Part shown: piece by piece, positions 1 to 9,270 of the stretch
How positions within the stretch are numbered: position 1 is the stretch's first letter
How the letters are laid out: each line of letters begins with the position of its first letter
DNA from: Malacoplasma sp.
GTDB lineage: Bacteria > Bacillota_I > Bacilli_A > Mycoplasmatales > Mycoplasmoidaceae
Assembly (NCBI GenBank): GCA_029258015.1
Contig: JARHZT010000009.1
Location: 1-21,332, forward strand
Direction of reading: 5' to 3'
Length of the DNA stretch: 21,332 bases
Notes under the pieces: generated by a model
What the model was told of the DNA's origin: nothing
The model's input: only the letters and a program-made list of their open reading frames with translations
The model's database searches: none
Program-made: the position numbers and the translations under genes

Positions 1-23
1 CAAAAATGAATTAAGTAAAATTT

Positions 24-47
24 AGGGGTGTTTTTACCCTTTTTTTA
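24..47 (+). terminator. Possible terminator of an upstream gene
   Basis: A short hairpin (stem AGGGGT/ACCCTT with one G-U pair, 6-base loop) is followed by a run of seven T. It would end a plus-strand gene lying left of the window. The first 23 bases could be the tail of that gene (TAA at 16-18 or TAG at 23-25 depending on frame), but too little is present to identify it. Confidence 0.45.
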
Positions 48-131
48 TTACATTTTTTTAGATTTTTGTTTTTTATATTATGAGAATATTTTTAATTCTT
101 TAATAACAAAGGAGATTTTTGTAAAATATTT

Positions 132-509
132 ATGAATAATAAATTTGAAAAAATATCGATAAACAGTTTTTTAAAGATCATTAAGCAAAAAGCTAAGATC
201 GAATACAGGATTTTAAAACAAAATCATGTGTATGACCAAATTCTTATTAATGCATATCATCAACAAAATATGGAGGATACTAAAATGACATTAAATCAAT
301 TAGCAATGATAGTAAAAGATGGATTTGAATCTGTAAATAAAAAGATTGATGATGTTGAGCATAGATTAAATGAAAAAATAGACAGTGTTGAAAACAGATT
401 AAATTCAAGAATATATAATATTGAAATAAGAATAGATAATATTGAAAATGACATTAAGTTGATTAAAAAATGTCCAACTATAAAAAGAGAATTAAGAAAT
501 GATGATTAA
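132..509 (+). CDS. Small coiled-coil protein of unknown function, with two possible starts
   Basis: A 125-residue reading frame from ATG 132. Residues 52-115 form a strongly charged coiled coil with repeats of the type VxxRLNxKIDxVExRL, spaced so that hydrophobic residues recur in heptads. No enzyme motif or membrane segment is present. The start is uncertain. ATG 132 has AAAGGAG only at a long distance (about 17 bases), while the in-frame ATG 285 has an excellent GGAGG 8 bases upstream and begins MTLNQLAMIVKDGF, which looks like the usual N-terminus of small bacterial coiled-coil hypotheticals. The 51 residues before it are lysine-rich and helical, so a longer form is possible. It is a single-gene unit with its own terminator. 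Function not recognised. Confidence 0.65.
   Translation: MNNKFEKISINSFLKIIKQKAKIEYRILKQNHVYDQILINAYHQQNMEDTKMTLNQLAMIVKDGFESVNKKIDDVEHRLNEKIDSVENRLNSRIYNIEIRIDNIENDIKLIKKCPTIKRELRNDD
272..287 (+). promoter_or_regulatory. Internal ribosome binding site and start (GGAGG...ATG 285)
   Basis: GGAGG at 272-276 lies 8 bases before an in-frame ATG at 285 inside the coiled-coil gene. It is the best Shine-Dalgarno in this gene and argues that a 74-residue product is made, alone or in addition to the 125-residue one. Confidence 0.6.
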
Positions 510-540
510 AAAACATCACAATGAATTTGTGATGTTTTTT
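508..540. terminator. Bidirectional terminator
   Basis: Perfect 14-bp inverted repeat, AAAAAACATCACAA / TTGTGATGTTTTTT, with a 5-base loop. It ends in T on both strands, so it can serve both the coiled-coil gene (plus) and the gpx-adh-pdc operon (minus). Confidence 0.85.
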
Positions 541-558
541 CTTCTCTTTTAAATAAAA

Positions 559-2190
559 TTATTTACTAAATACATTTTCCATAGTTTTTGGAATATCCAT
601 TGATTCCAAACATATTTCTACAATAATAAATCTATCATTATATTTTTTTATAACATCCAATGTATCATAAAGTTCATTAGATGTTTTTACTCTATAAGTA
701 ATATGATTGTCATTGCTTGGATCAAATGCTTCAATCAATTTAGCATAATCAACACTTGGTATATCATGATAGATTTGTTGTTGATTGTGTATAACTCTTT
801 CTATTGTATATCCATTGTTATTCAAAACAATTAATATCATAGCAATTTTATTTTTAATAATTGTCCCTATTTCATTTAGTGTCATATTAAATGCACCATC
901 GCCAATCACATTTATAACTCTTTTATCACCACTAGCAAGTTTTGCACCTATTGCCGCTGGAAAACTAAAACCAATCGATGCTCACAATGGTTGCATGATA
1001 AAATTTGAATTTCTTTTTAAATTTAAATATTGACATCCAAACATAGCGGTTCCAATATCTGAAACTATAATGTCAGATTGTTTGATAAATTCATTTAAAA
1101 CTAAAAAAACTTCATTAGATGTTATATTGTTAGAACTAAGTTTTAATCCTTCTCTTTTGTCTTCTATGACAAATTTGTTTCCTTCATATTTATATGTTTT
1201 AGATACAGCACTACTTAAAAATGCTCCCATTGAAATTCTTGTAATAGTTTTGTTGTCATATTTAATGTATGAGTCATTAATTTCAAAAACTACGTCTTTA
1301 TTAAAAAGTAGGTTTCAATTTGAAGATGATAAATCTGTAAAATCAACACCGATTGTTATGATTAAATCTGCTTGTGAAACATATAGTTTTACATTTTCAT
1401 CAAATGTATTTTTTCCTAAAAACATTCCAGCAAAGTTTTTGTTTTCTTCTTCTATTGAACCTTTTCCATAAATGCTTGAGACAATATTAATGTTTGTTTT
1501 ATCTACAAATTTAGATAAAAGTTCATTTAACCCATATGAATTAATTTTATGACCTGAAATTATTAATGCTTGTTTAGCTTTATTTATTTTTAAAGTTAAA
1601 TCATCTATAGCATCATTAATTTTTTCGCTATTCACAAATAGATTAAAATTAAGTTCTTTTAGTGGTTTTTTAGCAGGTAAATTAACTATATCTGTTGGAA
1701 TCATTATATAAACTGGTTTTTTATGAAAAATAGCTTCTTCAATTGCTGTATCAATTTGGTTGGTAGCATTTTTGTTATCTAATCATATTTGAAAAGTTGT
1801 TATATTTTCATACATTTTTTTAAATAAATCATATTTTTGATTTCCAAGTGTATGGTGAATATTTTTTTTATTTATTATTATTTCTTCACTCGGTACTCCA
1901 ACTATATGAATAACTGGAACATCTTCAGCATAACTTCCAGCTACACCATTAATAGCACTTAATTCACCAACACCATATGTTGTTAAGCAAGCACTTATCC
2001 CATTAATTCTAGAATAACCATCTGCCATATATGCTGCATTTAATTCATTAGCATTCCCTATTCATTCAATTTCATTATGTTCTATAACATAGTCTAAGAA
2101 ATTTAAATTAAAATCTCCTGGAACACCAAATAATTTTTTTATACCTATTTCATTCAATCTATCTAGTAAATAATTTGCTATTGTGTACAT
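559..2190 (-). CDS. Thiamine-diphosphate-dependent 2-oxoacid decarboxylase (pyruvate/indolepyruvate decarboxylase type)
   Basis: 543 residues, the usual length for the family. It should decarboxylate a 2-oxoacid such as pyruvate to the aldehyde and CO2 using ThDP and Mg2+ in the cytoplasm. Visible motifs: GVPGDFN near residues 22-28, the ThDP-activating Glu49 in ELNAAYMADGY, the paired catalytic histidines 112-113 in HHTLGN, and the C-terminal ThDP/Mg2+ motif GDGAF...NNNGYTIE. The HH pair and the GYTIE glutamate separate PDC/IPDC/KivD enzymes from acetolactate synthase. Five TGA codons read as Trp. ATG 2190 lies one base after the stop of the alcohol dehydrogenase gene, so the two are cotranslated. 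It is the last gene of gpx-adh-pdc. Pairing with an alcohol dehydrogenase suggests ethanol formation, but indolepyruvate or branched-chain oxoacid preference cannot be excluded from sequence. Confidence 0.9.
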
Positions 2191-2191
2191 A

Positions 2192-3349
2192 CTATTCCAT
2201 TTCTTTTAGTTTATATATAACTTCTCTATAAATATCATGAAGTTCTTTTTCACCAAATTTTAATGAATGTTCTAATAAAAATTCTGCATCATCAACATCA
2301 AATTTAGGTATATCTTTAAATTCAGTTCATCTTGTTGGAAGATTTAATGACTTAATGAAGTTAATTAAATAACTAATAGTTGCTTCATAATTTTGTGTTT
2401 TAAAAACATTTCTTCCAAGTTCAATTACTTTATCTTTAAATCATTTTTCTTTTTCTGATCTAACTTTTAAATATGTTGGTGTAATAAATGCTAAACCAGC
2501 ACCATGAGTAATATCTCATAATCCTGAAAAAGCATGTTCTAATACATGAACTGATCAATCTGATTCTGAATTAAATGATGTTAATTCATTAAGAGACATT
2601 GATGTTGTTCATAAAATATTAGCTCTAGCATCATAGTGATCTGGTCTTAAAACAACAGTTTTTGCATAATTCATTAATACTTTTAAGTTTGCAAAGATGA
2701 ATTCTTTTGTTCATGTGAATGTTGATTTACCGAAGTATTGTTCTAATAAGTGTGAAAAACAGTCAAAAATTCCAGATGCTGTTTGTCATGCATTAACAGT
2801 AAATGTATAGCTTGGATCTTCTACCGCAATAATCGGAACAGCACTTGGAGTATAAACTGATTTTTTTTCATTTAAATCTTGGTTAGTAATAACACTTCCG
2901 CCATTATTTTCACTAGCAGTACCAGCTAATGTAATAATTGAGATTATATCAACACTATCATTTTTCACTTTCAAAGGATTTAAAACATATTCTCAACAAT
3001 TTTCATAGTTGTCATTTTTTGTAAGTATTCCAACAACTTTAGAAGCATCAACAACACTTCCGCCACCCACTGCAAAAATTACATCAATATTATGATCTCT
3101 ACAAAGTTCTACACATTTATCAATTGTTGCAGCTTTTGGATTTGGTTCTATTCCGCTAAATTCAATATATTCAAGTTTTATATTATTTAATACAGATTGT
3201 AATTGACCTAATATTCCATTTCTTTTAACAGATCCTTGACCATATAAAACTAATGCTTTTTGATAGTTTTTATTTTTAATTTCATTTGGTAATCCAAAAA
3301 TTGCATTCTTACCAAATAAATATTTAGTTTTTAAATTTATATTTTGCAT
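2192..3349 (-). CDS. Iron-type (family III) alcohol dehydrogenase, butanol dehydrogenase/YqhD-like
   Basis: 385 residues, normal for the BdhA/YqhD branch. It reduces aldehydes to alcohols with NAD(P)H. The nucleotide-binding motif GGGSVVDASK lies at about 95-104. The metal site is complete: Asp196 and His200 in DCFSH, His268 and His282, with the sequence EHAFSGLWDITHGAGLA typical of clostridial butanol dehydrogenases. Several TGA codons encode Trp. It sits 17 bases downstream of the glutathione peroxidase gene and one base before the decarboxylase start, so it is the middle gene of the operon and the obvious partner for the aldehyde made by the decarboxylase. Substrate range and NADH versus NADPH use cannot be read from the sequence. 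Confidence 0.9.
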
Positions 3350-3366
3350 TTTGTCCTCACATAAAA

Positions 3367-3843
3367 TTAAAGTAAATTTTGAATATCATTTTCAATTTCA
3401 AAGGGTAGAGTTGTTGGTTCATATCTGTTAACTACATTACCTTTTCTATCTATAAGAAATTTTTCAAAGTTTCATTGCACATTTCTTTTTCTAGTAGATC
3501 ATGGTTTTGAGTCTTTTAAAAACTTATATAATTCATGTTCTTGTTTTCCATTTACATTAATTTTCGAAAACATGTCAAATGTTACATTATATTTAGTTGT
3601 ACAAAACTTGTATATCTCATCTTCTGATTTAGGTTCTTGCATAAAAAATTGATTGCAAGGAAATCCTAATACAACAAATCCTTGATCTTTATACTTTAAA
3701 TAAAGTTTTTCTAAATCAGCATATTGTTTTGCATTTCCACACTTACTTGCTACATTAACTATTAGTAAAACCTTATCTTTATAATCTTTGAATGATTTTT
3801 CATTGTTAAAGATATCTTTAACAGTAAAGTCATAAATTTCCAT
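3367..3843 (-). CDS. Glutathione peroxidase-family thiol peroxidase
   Basis: 158 residues, the usual size of bacterial Gpx-like peroxidases, which reduce hydroperoxides and in bacteria mostly use thioredoxin rather than glutathione. Peroxidatic Cys35 lies in NVASKCGN, Gln65 in GFPCNQF, Trp124-Asn125 in WNFEKFL, so the Cys/Gln/Trp/Asn catalytic set is present. The segment after the Cys reads GNAKQY where most members have GxTxQY. Cys63 is also present. A good AAGGTG precedes ATG 3843. It is the first gene of gpx-adh-pdc. A peroxidase here fits an organism that makes peroxide and lacks catalase, but why it is joined to a fermentation module is not evident. Confidence 0.92.
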
Positions 3844-3896
3844 TAATTCACCTTTTTATATTACATTAATGATAATATATATTAAAAAATAGGGTT

Positions 3897-4853
3897 ATGA
3901 ATAAAAAAGTTTTAGCAAAACATAAAGATGAATTAATGAAACAAGTAAAAATTATCCAGGTAGAAGATAATCAAAATTTCAACTTGTTTGGAAAATTGAC
4001 TATTATTTTATCTATTTTTGTTTTACCAATAATTGCATCTTTAATATTATTTACAGTTAAAGAGTTTTATCCAAAAGACAAAGAGGTTTTAAAGTTATTA
4101 AGAACTATAAACCTTTATTTAGTTAAGATTATTATTCCTTTAATCGGTTTTGTTTTATTAATGACTTTTGATTATAAAAAAGTATTAAAAAGCAAATTAA
4201 TCTATTATTACATATGAACTATAGCATTTCCTATGTTGAATGGTGATTTAAGGGATTTAATAGCAAAACTTGTAGATAAAAACGATATGAATACTTTCAA
4301 TGCTGTTTATTCAATTGTTTCATCACTATTAGTAGGTAGTATTATTTTATTTTTTGTGTTTTACAAAAGCGAAACACTAAAACAAATGTGAACTTGTAAT
4401 TACCAAACTAAATTTGTAATAACAATCATAGTGATAGCTATTGGTAGTTTAATGTATTTTTTACTTAATTTAGTTTTTAGTTCTTTGCAAAATTTAATAA
4501 CTACGCAAGTTTCAGATAACCAAGGATCTATTGGTGTAAAACCTGATAAGACATTAAGTATTTTAAGGAACTTTTTTCTAGCTGTTTTATTAGCTCCTAT
4601 TATTGAAGAAATTTTTTATAGAAAGGTTTTAGCAGATTCATTAGATAACAAGTGATATGCTGTTATCTTAACAACTATTTTATTTGCATTTGCCCATATC
4701 CAAAATACATTAGATTGAAGACACTTTATAACTTATTTACCTTTAGGAATTGTAAATGGTTATATATATTATTTATTTAAAAATATATATCCGTGTATTG
4801 GGATTCATTTTGTTGTTAATGTAGCAGCATTTATTTGACCATTTATAAGTTAA
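3897..4853 (+). CDS. CPBP-family (CAAX/Abi-type) intramembrane protease
   Basis: 318 residues with several hydrophobic membrane helices. The C-terminal half carries the three family motifs: EEIFYR with Glu237, Glu238 and Arg242, FAFAH with His267, and HFVVN with His304 and Asn308. These are the predicted catalytic and metal-binding residues of the Rce1/CPBP glutamic endopeptidase fold. In bacteria members cleave membrane peptides or act in bacteriocin immunity; the substrate here is unknown. The N-terminal 100 residues are a helical membrane extension before the conserved core. Three or more TGA codons encode Trp. It is divergent from gpx across a 53-base gap and has only a weak Shine-Dalgarno (AGGG). 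Confidence 0.85.
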
Positions 4854-4918
4854 ATTATTGAAAATAATTAAGCAAAAAAATATATTTAATTTAAAATGTA
4901 TCTATTCATTGATAGTAT

Positions 4919-6214
4919 ATGAAAAAGTTAGATAAAAAAATAGTTGAAAATAGTTCAACACAAAATGAATCAAAAGATATAAACGATAAGAAACAAAAGG
5001 ACAAACACAACCATAAACATTCAAATCATAAGTGAATGCATGGAACACATAAATTAAAAGAAAAGAAGGAGCATAAACCACTCCCTCCTCCAACATACGT
5101 CATAACACATTACAAATCTACACTAAGTTTTTTTAGCAAAATTTATTCAAGACATGACATATTATGAAGGGTAATGGTTATGTGTGTTGTAGGATTGCTG
5201 ATGTCATTCACTTCCTTACTTTTTATCCAAAATACAGGTGTTTATATTTCTGGTACTTCTGGTATTTTTCAAGGTATAGCCAGAATTGTTAAAGTTATCA
5301 TGAAAAAGCAAGAGGTTGATCCTGGGATGGTTAATCTTACATATCAGTTAATGTTTTATGGTCTATATTTAATAACCAATATTCCATTAATGATATTCTC
5401 ATGAAAAAAAATGGGTAAAAGATTTACTATTCTTTCTTCAATTCCTGTTGTAATATCAAATGTCTTACCTTTATTAATAAATTTAATTCCAGGAATGAAT
5501 ACAGTATTTATTTTTGGAGATACTAGAACACTTGATTCAACTCTTAGTTATTATGAAGTTCAATTATTGACATTCCATACAGATTCACTAGGCGCTGGTC
5601 ATGTTGGGGAAAAAGCTGTATTTATGGCTTTATATACTGTATTTGCTGGATTAATCAATGGTATAGCATATTCATTAGCATTAGCTGTTGGTGGAAGTAC
5701 TGGGGGGCTTGATTTTATTACATTCTTTTTTGCATATAAAAAGAAAAAATCATTAGGTCCAATGTTATTAATTTTTAATTCATCATCTGTATTTATTTCT
5801 TCTATTATTGGTTCTTTTTTAGCAGCTGTAATAGTAGATCCAAAATACTTAACATTCTATAACTTAATATCTCAAAATCTTTTATCTGGGATTATTTATG
5901 TAATTATATTAAATATTGTAGTTAATAACTTATTTCCAAAAGATAAGATAGTTAAAATCCAAATTTATTGTGATGATGTTATGGATATAAGAAACTATTT
6001 ATATTCAATTAATTTTAAACACTCATTGACAATTAACACAACAACTGGTGGATATAGTTTACAACAAAAACAAAACATAGAAATTATTTGTTTATTTATA
6101 GAAACTCCAAAGATTTTATCTCAAGTTAAAAAAATAGATAAGTATATGTTAATAACAATAACTGAATTAAAAGGAATTGATGGTAGACTTTCTGTTGAAG
6201 ATGCATTAAATTAA
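4919..6214 (+). CDS. YitT-family membrane protein (DUF161 + DUF2179) with a His-rich N-terminus
   Basis: 431 residues, longer than the typical 280-300 of the YitT family because of an extra N-terminal 80 residues. That extension is Lys/Glu/His-rich, with seven histidines between residues 30 and 52 and a PPP stretch at 56-58. Then come about five or six membrane segments, including the glycine-rich ALAVGGSTGGLDF that is characteristic of the family, and a soluble C-terminal DUF2179-like domain (about 345-431) containing TTTGGYS. YitT proteins are often annotated as transporters but the substrate is not established. No clear Shine-Dalgarno precedes ATG 4919. The frame is open from there and contains TGA-encoded Trp residues. 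The histidine cluster could bind metal; that is inference. Confidence 0.88.
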
Positions 6215-6243
6215 ATTTATTTTTATTTTAATTAAGAATTAGG

Positions 6244-6249
6244 TATAAT
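6244..6249 (+). promoter_or_regulatory. -10 element for tRNA-Gly
   Basis: A perfect TATAAT lies 13 bases before the mature tRNA 5' end. No good -35 is visible, as is common in Mollicutes. Confidence 0.6.
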
Positions 6250-6262
6250 ATTATATGTTATT

Positions 6263-6336
6263 GCAGATGTAGTTCAATGGTAGAATGCAACCTTGCCAAG
6301 GTCGAGACGCGAGTTCGATTCTCGTCATCTGCTCCA
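6263..6336 (+). tRNA. tRNA-Gly (anticodon GCC)
   Basis: A complete cloverleaf can be drawn. The acceptor stem GCAGATG/CATCTGC is perfect, the D-arm has GTTC..GAAT, the anticodon loop is TTGCCAA with GCC, the T-arm is GCGAG TTCGATT CTCGT, the discriminator is T, and CCA is encoded. The anticodon stem CAACC/GGTCG has one A-C mismatch at the second pair. It is a single-gene unit between yitT and a strong terminator and decodes GGC/GGU. Confidence 0.95.
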
Positions 6337-6350
6337 TTTAATATTAAAAA

Positions 6351-6387
6351 TAAAAAGACTTACATGTGTAAGTCTTTTTATTTTTTT
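6351..6387 (+). terminator. Terminator after tRNA-Gly
   Basis: A 14-bp perfect inverted repeat, TAAAAAGACTTACA / TGTAAGTCTTTTTA, with a two-base centre, followed by a further T run. Confidence 0.85.
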
Positions 6388-6424
6388 ATTACTATTTTGT
6401 TTTATTAGTTAAAATTTAAATACT

Positions 6425-7147
6425 ATGAATAAACAATATAGTATTAATGAATATATAGACAAAAAAAGTGAAATAGTAAGGCTATTAAAAGATTCAATGC
6501 ATTCAATAGATGATAAAGATATAAGTGAATTATCTTACTTTATTTATTTTGATTTAGGTTTTAGTTTAAATGAAGAAAAACAAGTAATAGTTTTAAAAAA
6601 TTATTTAGAACATTGAGCTGGTAGAAATATTCAAACTCATTTAAAAAATTTTTCTTTACCATTCGAAAAAACAATTTTAAAATTGTTAGCTAATAATCAA
6701 GAGTGTTTAAAAGAATTTGATTATTCATATACTTCTAATGAACTTACTAACTATTTAAAGATAATTACTAATGCCAAACATGAACCATCAATAGTAAATT
6801 TTTTAGAGTATGATTGTCAAAAAGTGAATTTAAGTTTTATTAAAACTTTATTAACATTAATAACTAATTTAGTTATAAGTATTGAAAAAAACTATGAAAA
6901 ATGTGAAGTTATAAAAATGTTTGAAGATTTATATACAAAACTTAAAACTAAAAATAAATACTTAGTTCAATCAATTGAAAAATTTGATTTTGTTTTTGAA
7001 AATAATAAATATTTAGAAAAAGAACATAAGAAATTAAAATTATTTCCAGAAGATATTAAACCATTTGTGACTGATCTTTTAAAAATTACTGATTATTTTT
7101 GTTTTGCTTGTTTAAAGCAAGTGAATTCAATATTAGATATGCGTTAA
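6425..7147 (+). CDS. Hypothetical helical protein
   Basis: 240 residues, one TGA read as Trp (residue 64). The protein is acidic-to-neutral, rich in Lys, Leu, Asn and Glu, without signal peptide, lipobox or convincing membrane helix, and is predicted by eye to be mostly alpha-helical. I do not recognise a family. A C-terminal FCFACL segment holds two cysteines in a CxxC spacing. ATG 6425 has no visible Shine-Dalgarno. It stands alone between the tRNA terminator and a convergent terminator that overlaps its own stop codon. Confidence 0.75.
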
Positions 7148-7177
7148 AAAATACAACCTAGATAGGTTGTATTTTTT
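7146..7177. terminator. Bidirectional terminator between convergent genes
   Basis: Perfect 14-bp inverted repeat AAAAAATACAACCT / AGGTTGTATTTTTT around a 4-base loop. It begins in the stop codon of the plus-strand hypothetical and ends in the stop codon of the minus-strand nuclease-like gene, so it serves both. Confidence 0.88.
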
Positions 7178-8117
7178 AATTTTCATTAAATGCTTTTTTT
7201 ATTATTCAGAATGTTTTGTCTAAATCCTCAATGGAACTAATTTCTATTCTAACTTTGTCAGAACCACCTCAATGACCAATGTTTGATACATCTTTAACAT
7301 TTACAAACTCTTTAAATGATTTATTATAATCTACTTTTACATATATGTGGATTTTTGATTTTGTGATAACCATACTCGCAAATCTTACTTCTCTTCTAAA
7401 AGATTTATATCTAGATAAAATCATTGAAGATATATCTGGAGAAATTTCTAAAATTTTATTAGAAATATTATCAATTAATTTTCTTCATTCATCACTACTA
7501 TTTGAATAAATATATAGGAATGTTTCTCTTTCATATTTATTATTTTTTTCTTCACTAGAATTTTCTTCTAATTCAACATTTTTCTTTTGTTGTTTTAATT
7601 TTACTTCTTCTTTTCTGCTATTAATATTTTCAAATGCTATCAACTCTTTATTATCACCATAAACATAATATTGATAAAGCATAATATCTGCATTCATTTG
7701 ATTTATAGCACCAGGATCATATTTCCCAAATGAAGATGCTATACAAATAGCTCTAGGGCTTCACTCAATTGTTTTTGATGCCTCTTCACCCAATTTTTCA
7801 TATACTAATCATTTAAAATCTGATTTATGATTTTTTAATCAGTTTATATAAAATAATGCCTGATTTATGACATTCTCATTTTTATCTAATTTATATTCTA
7901 TAATTACAGGTCTGTTTTCGTTATCAAGTCCAATAGTATCCATTCTACCATTTCCACTTTCGCTGTCTGTAAATGCAAACTCAGTGCACAATAATCTTAT
8001 ATTGAATATTTTTTCTAAATTTTCTTCAACTATTCTTTGAACTTGACGTTCTAATTCAAATGTTTTATGTTTCAATGTCTTCTTTGATTTACAATCAAAA
8101 ACAATTGGTCTACTCAT
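7176..8117 (-). CDS. Predicted PD-(D/E)XK-fold nuclease with C-terminal DUF5655 domain
   Basis: 313 residues. The N-terminal part (about 15-100) resembles NucS/DUF91-type PD-(D/E)XK nucleases: Asp60 in GRMDTIGLD, then Glu74-Tyr-Lys76 in VIIEYKLD, and Gln86 in a following helix. A charged linker (about 165-200, rich in Lys and Glu) leads to the C-terminal domain (about 200-313), which ends with RF....VDVSNIGHWG-like features: the sequence NVKDVSNIGHWGGSD is typical of DUF5655. Known members are annotated only as predicted nucleases or as proteins of unknown role. Five or more Trp are TGA-encoded. A good AAGGAT precedes ATG 8117, and an inverted repeat lies just upstream. DNA cleavage is predicted, not shown; its substrate is unknown. 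Confidence 0.78.
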
Positions 8118-8132
8118 ATTTTTTATCCTTAT

Positions 8133-8153
8133 ACACTAAATAAATTTTAGTGT
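8133..8153. promoter_or_regulatory. Inverted repeat upstream of the DUF5655 gene
   Basis: ACACTAAA / TTTAGTGT, a perfect 8-bp inverted repeat with a 5-base centre, lies 16 bases upstream of the gene, just before its ribosome binding site. It could be an operator or a 5' hairpin in the mRNA. No terminator role is needed here because both neighbouring genes diverge. Confidence 0.4.
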
Positions 8154-8209
8154 TTTATTAATTTTTATTCAATTTCAAAATATAAATAATCTATTTATTT
8201 TTTAAAAAG

Positions 8210-8230
8210 TATAATAGGATTGTTTGGAGT
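8210..8230 (+). promoter_or_regulatory. -10 element and ribosome binding site of the lipoate ligase gene
   Basis: TATAAT at 8210-8215 followed by TTTGGAG at 8223-8229, just before ATG 8236. The -35 region is not recognisable. Confidence 0.55.
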
Positions 8231-8235
8231 CAATT

Positions 8236-9219
8236 ATGAAAGTATTAAAATTATTAACAAATAATCCACAAATAAATTTATCTAGTGAATATTATTATTT
8301 AGTAGATGATGAATTTAAAAATGATGATATTTTTATTTTTTGAAAGAATAAGAATACGGTTGTTATTGGAAAAAATCAAAGTTTAGCAGCAGAAGTGAAT
8401 CAAATCTATGCAAAAGACCATGATATGAAAATTGTAAGAAGATTTTCTGGTGGTGGAGCTGTTTATCATGATGATGGAAATATTTGTTTCACATTTATTA
8501 AAAGAAATCAAAAAAATAATTTTGATTTTAAAAAGAGTTTAACTGACATTATAGATTTTTTTAATAGTGTTGGTGTTAATGCTTATTTTTCTGGAAGAAA
8601 TGACATTTTAGTTAATGAAAGAAAAGTATCTGGAAATGCAGTTTATTTTTGAAAAAATGATTATATGATTCATGGGACATTATTGTTTGATGTAGATATT
8701 GAAAAACTTGTTACTGTATTAACTGTAGATCAATCTAAATTATCATCAAAAGGGATTGAATCAGTGAGAAGCAGAGTTTTAAATATTTGTGATGTATATA
8801 GTAAAGGGATGAAAGAATTTGAAAATGATTTTATCAAATTCTTTGAAACTAAATACAATACACAATGTATAGAATTAGATAATACAAATAACCCTAAAGT
8901 TTTAGATATTAATAACAATATCTTTGGTAATAAAAATTGAATCTATGAAAGAGATTTTGATTTTAATTTTACAAACAGCATTAAAACAGACAAAGGATTG
9001 GTTACTTTAAAGCTTTGTACATCTAAAAACATAATTACTGATATTGATATGTTTAGTGATAGTTTATTAGCATTAGATTTGAAAGAAGTTGCAAAACAAT
9101 TCATTAATCAAAAATATGAAATAGAAAATATTAAAGAAATTGCTAGCAAAATTAACCTAAATGAAATCTTAGAAAACTTAAATATTGATCAATTTATTTC
9201 ATTATTTTTTAAAATTTAA
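8236..9219 (+). CDS. lplA: Lipoate-protein ligase
   Basis: 327 residues, the usual length of LplA with its C-terminal accessory domain. It activates free lipoate with ATP to lipoyl-AMP and transfers it to the lysine of lipoyl domains such as those of pyruvate dehydrogenase E2 or GcvH. The signature RRFSGGGAVYHDDGN covers residues 68-82, and Lys130 in KVSGNA is the lipoyl-AMP contact. Residues 135-160 continue with MIHGTLLFDVD, as in the family. The last 85 residues form the accessory domain. A TTTGGAG sits 6 bases before ATG 8236. Three Trp are TGA-encoded. The gene stands alone with its own promoter; its lipoyl substrates are outside the window. Confidence 0.93.
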
Positions 9220-9270
9220 AAAAAATATTTAAAATAAGAAATGGTATATTAATAACAACGATATTTAAAT

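Noticed and set aside
559..3843. Apparent fragmentation of the decarboxylase, dehydrogenase and peroxidase into several short frames
   Set aside because: All breaks are TGA codons at family Trp positions; with code 4 each gene is continuous and has complete active sites, so these are not pseudogenes.
4896..4931. Short leader peptide (10 codons from ATG 4896) overlapping the YitT start
   Set aside because: Too short and without a ribosome binding site to distinguish from chance in AT-rich sequence.
6263..6336. tRNA-Gly as a pseudogene because of an A-C mismatch in the anticodon stem
   Set aside because: All other arms, the anticodon loop, the T-loop and the encoded CCA are intact, and a promoter and terminator are present; one stem mismatch is compatible with function.
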